Assembly: GCA_000433735.1 (NCBI GenBank)
Contig: HF998323.1
Location: 28,090 to 43,068, forward strand
Direction of reading: 5' to 3'
Length of the DNA: 14,979 nucleotides
Origin: Clostridium sp. CAG:167
Lineage (GTDB): Bacteria; Bacillota; Clostridia; Lachnospirales; Lachnospiraceae
Shown here: positions 1 through 6,028 of the stretch, in pieces
How the letters are laid out: each line of letters begins with the position of its first letter
Position numbering within the stretch: position 1 is the first letter of the stretch
Translations under genes and position numbers: made by a program
Notes under the pieces: model-generated
Told to the model about the DNA's origin: nothing
Databases searched by the model: none
Seen by the model: only the letters and a program-made list of their open reading frames with translations

Positions 1-1011
1 TTCCTGCTGTTTTGGATCATCGGATACCGATGGATGGTGTACTTTTTCTACCTGAGGATGTGCATTCAGATATTCTACTACTTTCAATGCATTTTCCACA
101 TGTCTCTCTACTCGAAGAGAAAGTGTCTCCAGTCCCTGAAGGAAGATAAATGCATGGAATGGTGACAAAGTTGCACCTGTATCACGAAGCAGGATAGCAC
201 GGATCTTTGTTACAAATGCTGCCGGGCCAACTGCTTTTGTAAAGCTGATTCCATGATAACTTGGGTTTGGTTCCGTCAATGAAGCAAATTTACCACTTGC
301 CTCCCAGTCGAATTTACCGCTGTCTACGATCACACCACCGATGGCTGTTCCATGTCCACCAATGAATTTTGTAGCAGAATGTACTACAATGTCTGCGCCA
401 TACTCAATCGGACGAACCAGATAAGGAGTAGCAAATGTATTGTCAATTACCAGTGGGATCTTATGTGCATGGGCAATATCTGCCAGTTTACGGATATCAA
501 CAATATCAGAGTTTGGATTTCCCAAAGTCTCAATATATACTGCCTTTGTGTTCTCCTGAATAGCTGCCTCTACTTCTTCAAAATTCTCAGGATCAATAAA
601 GGTTGTCTCGATTCCATACTGTGGAAGTGTGTGCTCCAGCAGGTTGTAAGAACCACCGTAGATATTTTTTGCTGCTACAATGTGATCTCCTGCCTGAGCA
701 AGATTCTCAATGGTATAAGTAATAGCAGCTGCTCCGGATGCTACAGCCAGTGCTGCCACGCCGCCTTCCAAAGCAGCAATTCTCTGTTCGAAAATATCCT
801 GTGTCGGATTGGTCAGTCTTCCGTAAATATTACCTGCATCACTCAGTCCAAATCTTGCTGCTGCGTGCTCTGAATTTCTGAATACATAAGATGATGATGC
901 ATAAATCGGTACAGCTCTGGCATCTGTAACCGGATCCGGCTGTTCCTGTCCTACATGTAACTGCAATGTCTCAAACTTCAAATTTCTTTCTTCATAATTT
1001 TTCTTACTCAT
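1..1011 (-). CDS. metY: O-acetylhomoserine sulfhydrylase (aminocarboxypropyltransferase), N-terminal part, cut by window edge
   Basis: PLP enzyme of the Cys/Met metabolism fold-type I family. The family makes homocysteine from O-acetyl-homoserine and sulfide (or a related thiol) in the cytoplasm. I translated 337 codons from the ATG at 1011 to the window start without a stop. The family is usually about 425-430 residues, so roughly 90 C-terminal residues lie outside. The protein opens MSKKNYEERNLKFETLQLHV. It then shows the family segments IYGRLTNPT, an AxxSGxAA-like stretch and ETLGNPNSD, and the PLP-lysine motif SATKF with Lys215. A GAGG ribosome binding site at 1020-1023 sits 8 bases before the ATG. 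The gene is monocistronic at its 5' side: a terminator (1174-1201) separates it from efp and it has its own promoter. The long SATKF-GGHG region and N-terminal type favour OAH sulfhydrylase over cystathionine gamma-synthase, but substrate choice is inferred from family resemblance. Confidence 0.92.
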   Translation of the reverse strand, partial: MSKKNYEERNLKFETLQLHVGQEQPDPVTDARAVPIYASSSYVFRNSEHAAARFGLSDAGNIYGRLTNPTQDIFEQRIAALEGGVAALAVASGAAAITYTIENLAQAGDHIVAAKNIYGGSYNLLEHTLPQYGIETTFIDPENFEEVEAAIQENTKAVYIETLGNPNSDIVDIRKLADIAHAHKIPLVIDNTFATPYLVRPIEYGADIVVHSATKFIGGHGTAIGGVIVDSGKFDWEASGKFASLTEPNPSYHGISFTKAVGPAAFVTKIRAILLRDTGATLSPFHAFIFLQGLETLSLRVERHVENALKVVEYLNAHPQVEKVHHPSVSDDPKQQE

Positions 1012-1080
1012 TCTATCATCCTCATTTCTATGTTATAGTCTATGCTTTGCACCAAAGTGCTTTATTTATCTTACATACAT

Positions 1081-1109
1081 ATCCTATCATTTTACTGTGA
1101 ATTTGTAAA
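1081..1109 (-). promoter_or_regulatory. Probable promoter of metY
   Basis: On the minus strand a TTTACA -35 box (1104-1109) and a TAGGAT -10 box (1081-1086) are separated by exactly 17 bases. The start would lie about 60 bases before the metY ATG. That leader is too short for a SAM riboswitch or T-box. The -10 is only a 4/6 match, which would suit an activator-dependent promoter. Confidence 0.5.
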
Positions 1110-1131
1110 ATAGATAAATACAAAGATGTGT

Positions 1132-1148
1132 TATAGGCATATCCTATA
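1132..1148 (-). promoter_or_regulatory. Candidate Met-box-like LysR-family operator upstream of metY
   Basis: A 17-bp dyad TATAGG-N5-CCTATA sits about 22 bases upstream of the -35 box, where LysR-type activators commonly bind. The dyad extends to 11-bp arms (1127-1137 and 1143-1153) with one mismatch. It resembles the streptococcal MtaR/MetR Met-box, TATAG-N7-CTATA. Ten bases of it (1138-1147) recur at 1078-1087 over the -10 box. The regulator's identity is inference. Confidence 0.45.
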
Positions 1149-1168
1149 GCACAAATTGGTTCATAACG

Positions 1169-1201
1169 CAAAAAATCCCCACTCCTAACGGAATGGGGAT
1201 T
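1169..1201 (-). terminator. Rho-independent terminator after efp
   Basis: On the minus strand, 12-bp arms (1190-1201 and 1174-1185) pair with one G-U wobble around a 4-base loop (1186-1189). A run of six U (window A1170-A1175) follows. It lies about 30 bases past the efp stop codon and ends the seven-gene aroA-to-efp block. Confidence 0.92.
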
Positions 1202-1229
1202 CACAATACTTTCTGATATAAGATGTATC

Positions 1230-1787
1230 TTATAATCTCTTCAGATACTCGCCCGTTCTTGTATCAATCTGGATCTTGTCTCCCTGGTTTACAAAAATCG
1301 GTACGGCTACCTGTGCACCAGTCTCTACCGTAGCTGGTTTTGTTACATTCGTAGCTGTATCACCTTTCACACCCGGCTCAGTCTCTGTTACTTCCAGTTC
1401 TGCAAACATAGGTGGCTCAATTGCAAAGATATCTCCCTGATAGGAAACCATCTTTACATTGTCATTTTCTTTTACAAACTTCATAGCGTCGCCAACTTTT
1501 TCTTCTGTCAGTGCGATCTGCTCAAATGTTTCATTGTCCATGAAGTTGTACATCTCACCATCATTATATAAATACTGCATCTCTTTTTTATCAATATGTG
1601 CCTGTGGATATTTCTCGGTTGGACGGAATGTCTTCTCAACCACACCACCATCTACTACATTTTTTAACTTAGTACGAACAAAAGCAGCTCCCTTACCAGG
1701 TTTTACATGCTGAAACTCTATGATCTGATAAACAGTTCCATCAATCTCCACTGTCAATCCATTTCTAAAATCTCCTGCTGATACCAT
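1230..1787 (-). CDS. efp: Translation elongation factor P
   Basis: EF-P binds between the ribosomal P and E sites and relieves stalling at polyproline stretches. The protein is 185 residues, the normal family length, with the KOW-like N-terminal domain followed by two OB domains. The modification loop HVKPGKGAAF places Lys32 at the tip, the residue that is modified in Bacillus EF-P. The C-terminal DTRTGEYLKRL segment is intact. I choose the ATG at 1787 because AGAGAGG lies 5 bases upstream and the protein then begins MVSAGDFRNG, as in relatives. An in-frame ATG at 1811 would add eight unconserved residues and lose that ribosome binding site. The gene lies last in the aroA-efp block, 59 bases after the aroD-aroK fusion, and has a strong promoter of its own. 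No EF-P modification enzyme is visible in the window. Confidence 0.98.
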   Translation of the reverse strand: MVSAGDFRNGLTVEIDGTVYQIIEFQHVKPGKGAAFVRTKLKNVVDGGVVEKTFRPTEKYPQAHIDKKEMQYLYNDGEMYNFMDNETFEQIALTEEKVGDAMKFVKENDNVKMVSYQGDIFAIEPPMFAELEVTETEPGVKGDTATNVTKPATVETGAQVAVPIFVNQGDKIQIDTRTGEYLKRL

Positions 1788-1840
1788 AATTTCCTCTCTT
1801 TCCGTCGCCATGCGACTAAATATCGTACATATCTTTATTC

Positions 1841-1869
1841 ATTATATTAAATTTGATGAGTTTTTTCAA
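1841..1869 (-). promoter_or_regulatory. Internal promoter for efp
   Basis: On the minus strand a TTGAAA -35 box (1864-1869), a 17-base spacer (1847-1863) and a perfect TATAAT -10 box (1841-1846) lie across the end of the aroD-aroK reading frame. The stop codon falls in the spacer, next to the -10 box. The predicted leader to the efp start at 1787 is about 45-50 bases. This is one of the two best promoter matches in the window and would let efp be expressed above the level of the upstream operon. Confidence 0.72.
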
Positions 1870-3061
1870 GTATTTCTTTCGCAATTTCAGTGACTGTCTT
1901 TCCATCAGTGGAAATTTTCACCGTGGCCGCTTTTTCATAAGCCGGCAGCCGTTTGCCCATCAGGTCTGATATAAATGCTATATTCATGTTGCCATTTAAA
2001 ATTGGACGGTTGGTACTGTCCTTTACCCGCTCCAGGATTGTCTCCGGTGATGCCTGTAAAAGAACTACTTCTCCCATAGCCTTTAGTTTTCTACGGTTTA
2101 TCTCCCGCAGGGCCATACCTCCGCCACAGGATATAATAGACGGTTCCATGGTTCCCAGTTCATCTAACATATCTGTTTCACACTGTCTGAAGTAAGCCTC
2201 ACCTTCCGTGGCAAAAATATCCGAAATACTTCTTTTCTCATGTTTCTCGATCCATTGGTCTGTATCTACTTCTTCTCTTCCTGACAGTCTCTTCAACTCT
2301 CTGGATACCGTAGATTTGCCTGCTCCCATAAAGCCGATCAGGGATATATGATGATTTCCTTTGTAAATTTTGTCAAAGACCGATATCATCTCTTCATAGT
2401 ACACCTGCCCCGGCGCCGATGCTTCTCTGGCGCACCCAAAACTCAAAGAAGATCCATACAGACCACCATACAGTCTGGACGGCTTTCCCAGTTCTCCCAT
2501 GGCCATGGTGATAACAGGAAATTCCGGATAGGCTTCTTTCATCCGTGCCGTAGCCTCCAATAATGTATCCACATCTTCTTTTGTCTCCGGCATACAGGCA
2601 TATTTACCCACTGTCATGTCATATGTTCTGGCTGCATCAAGGATCTCTACAATTCTTTCTTTTTTGTCTGTCTTATGAAAATCATGATAAGAGCCGATCA
2701 CTCCTGTATGTGAGCTGCCTGCAAAACAGTCCTTTAACGGCTCCGCCCGCTTAAGCTCTACATCTACATAATCTGCCACGCCCTGTTCCAGCAGGGTTCT
2801 CACCAGCGCATCATAGTCGAAACGGCTTCCGTTTGCCTCTCCGCCTTCTGCTTCCGTACGAAGTGTCACAATCAGCTTTTTGTCTTTCAGAATCTGTTTC
2901 AGTTCTTTTACAACCGCCGGTATTTCTTTCTCATATCCGGCAAAAAAATCCACACGCCACTCTACTGCCTGTACCGGCAATGCTGCATATGTTTTTACTT
3001 CTTCTGCTATAGCGTCCCGCAGACTACTTACAACCGGCAGACATATATCTGGTCGTATCAT
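1847..3061 (-). CDS. aroD-aroK: Bifunctional type I 3-dehydroquinate dehydratase / shikimate kinase fusion
   Basis: One 404-residue frame joins two shikimate-pathway enzymes. Residues 1 to about 233 are a type I (Schiff-base) dehydratase. EWRVD carries Glu34 and Arg36, LRTEAEGGE carries Arg68 and Glu72, SYHDFHK has catalytic His126, and VGKYACMP has Schiff-base Lys153. The His-Lys spacing of 27 equals that of E. coli AroD, and the ASAPGQ lid motif closes the domain. From about residue 238 a shikimate kinase follows: P-loop GFMGAGKST (243-251), DTDQWIE, the FRQCE arginine (292), CGGGM (312-316) and NRPIL. There is almost no linker. A GGAGG site inside the end of the peptidase gene, 4 bases upstream, suggests coupled translation. 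The two enzymes are not consecutive in the pathway: shikimate dehydrogenase acts between them and is not in this window. Both active sites look complete. Confidence 0.95.
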   Translation of the reverse strand: MIRPDICLPVVSSLRDAIAEEVKTYAALPVQAVEWRVDFFAGYEKEIPAVVKELKQILKDKKLIVTLRTEAEGGEANGSRFDYDALVRTLLEQGVADYVDVELKRAEPLKDCFAGSSHTGVIGSYHDFHKTDKKERIVEILDAARTYDMTVGKYACMPETKEDVDTLLEATARMKEAYPEFPVITMAMGELGKPSRLYGGLYGSSLSFGCAREASAPGQVYYEEMISVFDKIYKGNHHISLIGFMGAGKSTVSRELKRLSGREEVDTDQWIEKHEKRSISDIFATEGEAYFRQCETDMLDELGTMEPSIISCGGGMALREINRRKLKAMGEVVLLQASPETILERVKDSTNRPILNGNMNIAFISDLMGKRLPAYEKAATVKISTDGKTVTEIAKEILEKTHQI

Positions 3062-3065
3062 CTCT

Positions 3066-4139
3066 TTATTCCTCCACTTCTATCCACTCTTTGGCGGAAT
3101 GAGTAATGTTCTCGCATCCATCTTCGGTAATAACTACTACATCTTCGATCCGGACGCCTCCTACACCTTCCACATAGATGCCCGGTTCTACCGTGATGAC
3201 CATACCCGGACGGATCACAGTCTCTTCTCTCGGGGAAAAATTAGGAGATTCATGGATCTCCAATCCCACTGAATGTCCCAGTGCATGTCCAAAATACTCG
3301 CCATACCCCGCCTTCTTTATCACATTTCTTGCCAGTTTATCAATCTGGGCTCCAGTCATTCCCGGCCGGATTCCGGCTAACGCTGTCTCCTGGGCTTTTT
3401 TCACCACATCATAGATTTTTCTCTGTTCTTCCGACACTTTACCAATGGCTATGGTGCGGGTCATATCCGAACAATACCCCTGATACAGACAGCCAAAGTC
3501 CATGGTCAAAAGATCCCCTTTTGTCAGTTTTCTGTCAGTCGGCACAGCATGAGGCATAGCCGAATGAGGACCAGACGCTGCAATGGTATCAAAACTAAGT
3601 CCCTCAGCCCCTTCTTCTTTCATGAAAAATTCCAGTCTGGCTGCCACTTGTTTTTCTGTCATACCGGCTTTTACTTCTCCTAACAACCGCTTAAATGCCC
3701 GGTCACCAATGGCTTCTGCCTGGCGTATCCGATGAATCTCCCAGTCTTCTTTAATCTGCCGCAGCTGTTTCACTGAATTTCCAAGAGGTACCAAAATAAC
3801 ATCTTTTCCCTCCAGTTCGTTTTTCAGTTTTTCATACTCCGCCACTGTCATGTTCAGGTCTTCAAACCCCAGTCTCTGTATATGCTCTTCTTCCACCGTC
3901 TGCAAAAGAGCACTATAATACCCTCCTGCCTGATAGCATATCGTCTCAAAATCGGGACTTTCTTTTTTCGCAGCAATGGTATAACGGGAATCCGTCACTA
4001 AAAACTGTTTTTTTTCAGAAAGATACACATAGCCCTCTCCACAAAAACCGGCCATATAACGCATATTGGCCGGTGAGGTAAGAATAACAGCATCTACCTG
4101 CTTGCTGTGAAATATTTTTTCTGCTTTTTCTTTTCCCAT
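3066..4139 (-). CDS. pepP: M24B family Xaa-Pro peptidase (aminopeptidase P-like)
   Basis: Cytoplasmic metallopeptidase of the pita-bread fold. The family removes residues next to proline (Xaa-Pro-peptide or Xaa-Pro dipeptide) with two metal ions. The 357-residue protein has a creatinase-type N-terminal domain (to about 130) and a catalytic domain with all five metal ligands: Asp214 in TMDFG, Asp225 in CSDMTRT, His289 in GHALGHSVG, Glu318 in VEPGIY and Glu332 in VRIEDVV. MPHAVP (His197) and IHES (His296) complete the active site. The ATG at 4139 is the first possible start, because an in-frame TAA lies a few codons upstream. It lies 46 bases inside the end of the YqeG gene. Its only clear Shine-Dalgarno, GAGG, is about 15 bases away, so initiation may depend on coupling. 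A homologous peptidase (yqhT) neighbours efp in Bacillus. Aminopeptidase and dipeptidase activity cannot be told apart here. Confidence 0.92.
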   Translation of the reverse strand: MGKEKAEKIFHSKQVDAVILTSPANMRYMAGFCGEGYVYLSEKKQFLVTDSRYTIAAKKESPDFETICYQAGGYYSALLQTVEEEHIQRLGFEDLNMTVAEYEKLKNELEGKDVILVPLGNSVKQLRQIKEDWEIHRIRQAEAIGDRAFKRLLGEVKAGMTEKQVAARLEFFMKEEGAEGLSFDTIAASGPHSAMPHAVPTDRKLTKGDLLTMDFGCLYQGYCSDMTRTIAIGKVSEEQRKIYDVVKKAQETALAGIRPGMTGAQIDKLARNVIKKAGYGEYFGHALGHSVGLEIHESPNFSPREETVIRPGMVITVEPGIYVEGVGGVRIEDVVVITEDGCENITHSAKEWIEVEE

Positions 4140-4654
4140 TTTTTCTTCTTATTTTCCTCTCTTTTTTTGGCACGGTATTCTTTTAATACGATTTTTTCTA
4201 ATTTTCGCTTTAACACAATCTGGATCTCCTCGTGTTCATCAATTGGTTTTACAAGGAAATTCCGCAGTCCAATACGCTTTGCACCAAATATATCGGTAAA
4301 CAGCTGATCTCCTACAAACACCGTGGTTTCTTTGTCTGTATTCATCAGTTCCATGGCATAATAATAGCCTTTTTTCGCCGGTTTGTGTGCATTAAAAACC
4401 ATATGGACACCGATTTCCTCGTTAAAAGTCCGTACCCGGTTCTTTTTATTGTTTGAAATAAGACAGCACTGGAAGCCGATACACTTTAATTTGCGGAACA
4501 GTTCTTTTGCCTGCTCCGTAGCCTCTTTGCCATGCTCTACCAGTGTATTGTCAATATCAAACAAAATTCCCCGATATCCCTCTTTATAAAGTTTTTCATA
4601 GTTAATATCATAGGTTGAATCCACCGTTGAATCAGGGAAAAATCTTTCAAACAT
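4094..4654 (-). CDS. yqeG: YqeG family HAD-IIIA phosphatase
   Basis: Small HAD-superfamily protein of 186 residues, cytoplasmic; the physiological substrate of the family is not firmly known. Motif I is LFDIDNTLV with Asp33 (nucleophile) and Asp35. Motif II is LISNN (Ser67), motif III is HKPAKKG (Lys91), and motif IV is VGDQLFTD (Asp116 and Asp121). There is no sizeable cap domain, as expected for subclass III. The start codon directly abuts the TAA stop of the upstream DUF815 gene, with an AAAGG site about 10 bases away. The last 35 or so residues are extremely rich in lysine and arginine and overlap the first 46 bases of the peptidase gene. In Bacillus yqeG sits beside yqeH and the shikimate dehydrogenase gene; here it is in a different shikimate-containing operon. 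Confidence 0.92.
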   Translation of the reverse strand: MFERFFPDSTVDSTYDINYEKLYKEGYRGILFDIDNTLVEHGKEATEQAKELFRKLKCIGFQCCLISNNKKNRVRTFNEEIGVHMVFNAHKPAKKGYYYAMELMNTDKETTVFVGDQLFTDIFGAKRIGLRNFLVKPIDEHEEIQIVLKRKLEKIVLKEYRAKKREENKKKKWEKKKQKKYFTASR

Positions 4655-5983
4655 TTACTGTTTTCCTTTCTCTTTTGCAATTGATTTCAAATGTATGATA
4701 AATTGTTCTGCCACACGGCCGGAATATCCGCCATTACGAAGACTCCATGCATTGGCCTTGGCCAGAAGTTCCTGCTGGCTCAATGTGATATCCGGATTCT
4801 CAGCTGCCAGTCCCAGAACAATGGAATCAAATTCTTTTTTCTGCGGACGGCTGAAGTTAATGCTGACTCCGAATCTGGCTACCAGCGACAGTTTTTCCTG
4901 CATGGTATCGGAACGGTGCAGTTCATCCTGAGACATATCAGAGCGGTCACTCCATGTCTCCCGGATCAGATGACGGCGGTTGGAAGTAGCGTAGATCAAA
5001 ACATTGTCCGGTTTTACTTCCAGACCTCCCTCAATAACAGCCTTCAGGTATTTATACTCAATCTCAAATTCTTCAAAAGAAAGATCATCCATGTATATAA
5101 TGAATTTGTAGTTGCGGTTTTTGATCTGCTCAATGATGGTAGACAGATCCTGGAATTGATGCTTATATACCTCGATCAATCTCAGTCCCTGATCATAATA
5201 CTTGTTCAGAATGGCCTTGATACAAGTAGATTTGCCGGTACCACTGTCTCCAAACAGCAGACAGTTATTGGCCTTTCTTCCCTCTACAAAGGCTTCTGTA
5301 TTGTCGATCAGCTGCTGCTTCTGCAATTCATATCCAATGAGATGAGACAGTTCCACATCGCTGGTATGAGTAATCGGTGCCAGCACCATCTCCTCTCCCT
5401 GATGAGTTACACGGAAAGCCTTATTTAATCCAAATTTGCCAACGCCGTAACGTTTGTAAAATTCAGTGACAACCTCAAAAAATCCCTGGCCATCCTCTGC
5501 TGTCTGAAGCATTTTCGCCAGTTTTCTCACTTTTTCGCTGACACTTTTGTTATAAGTGTTCTCTGCTTTTGCCATAGAATGATAATGCGTCAGTATATCA
5601 AAACAGTCCACTTCCAGCGTCTCCTGCAGAGAACTGAAATCATAGTTGAAAATGTGGTAAAAACAATCCATATCTTTTTTCACAATGGAGTTAACTGTGC
5701 CATCTTCGGACGCTCCCACGGTCTCACAGATCATGCTGAACGGATTTTCATCCATCGCCAGCAGATATGCCACATAACTCTGCCACAGATTTTCATCAAA
5801 ACCATATTTGGTAGATATATCCAAAATGCCATACACCTGGTCATACACCTTCCGCACCAGACTCTCTCTGGTTTCCACTTCTGATCCACGATCCAGTTTT
5901 TCAATGATCTGTGCCAGATTTTTCAGAATAGAAAAATCTGAACCTTTACCATACATAATCAGCCTTGCCATATCGCGATACAT
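4655..5983 (-). CDS. DUF815 family AAA-type ATP-binding protein
   Basis: Residue numbers here count from the in-frame ATG at 5989. The N-terminal half (to about 200) is largely helical and lacks a motif I recognise. The C-terminal half is an AAA-like ATPase: Walker A GDSGTGKST (247-255), Walker B IIYMDDLSFEE (297-307), a sensor-1-like IYATSNRRH (332-340), a possible arginine finger at Arg372 in LVARFG, and a sensor-2-like GGYSGRVAEQ. These match the DUF815 family, which has no settled function. There is no transmembrane segment. The ATG at 5983 has GAGG 7 bases upstream; with the ATG at 5989 that site is only one base away, so 5983 is preferred (442 residues). The gene follows argS by about 45 bases and its stop codon abuts the YqeG start. 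Confidence 0.88.
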   Translation of the reverse strand: MYRDMARLIMYGKGSDFSILKNLAQIIEKLDRGSEVETRESLVRKVYDQVYGILDISTKYGFDENLWQSYVAYLLAMDENPFSMICETVGASEDGTVNSIVKKDMDCFYHIFNYDFSSLQETLEVDCFDILTHYHSMAKAENTYNKSVSEKVRKLAKMLQTAEDGQGFFEVVTEFYKRYGVGKFGLNKAFRVTHQGEEMVLAPITHTSDVELSHLIGYELQKQQLIDNTEAFVEGRKANNCLLFGDSGTGKSTCIKAILNKYYDQGLRLIEVYKHQFQDLSTIIEQIKNRNYKFIIYMDDLSFEEFEIEYKYLKAVIEGGLEVKPDNVLIYATSNRRHLIRETWSDRSDMSQDELHRSDTMQEKLSLVARFGVSINFSRPQKKEFDSIVLGLAAENPDITLSQQELLAKANAWSLRNGGYSGRVAEQFIIHLKSIAKEKGKQ

Positions 5984-6028
5984 TCTCATTCCTCTTTTCT
6001 ATATTCTACATTCTGTCTCTTTGTAAGA

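Noticed and set aside
352..873. 173-codon plus-strand frame
   Set aside because: It is antisense to metY, which reads through with clear PLP-enzyme motifs.
1012..1168. SAM riboswitch or T-box leader before metY
   Set aside because: The leader from the predicted start is only about 60 bases and has no S-box or T-box landmarks or leader terminator.
1788..1811. Upstream ATG for efp at 1811
   Set aside because: It would place the AGAGAGG site inside the coding sequence and add eight residues absent from typical EF-P.
1847..3061. Two separate genes joined by a sequencing error
   Set aside because: The frame is continuous, both domains are complete, and no ribosome binding site with a start codon is evident at the domain junction. 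An error cannot be fully excluded without reads.
4691..5428. 245-codon open frame on the plus strand
   Set aside because: It lies wholly opposite the DUF815 ATPase gene, has no recognisable domain and a cysteine/serine-rich composition typical of antisense shadow frames.
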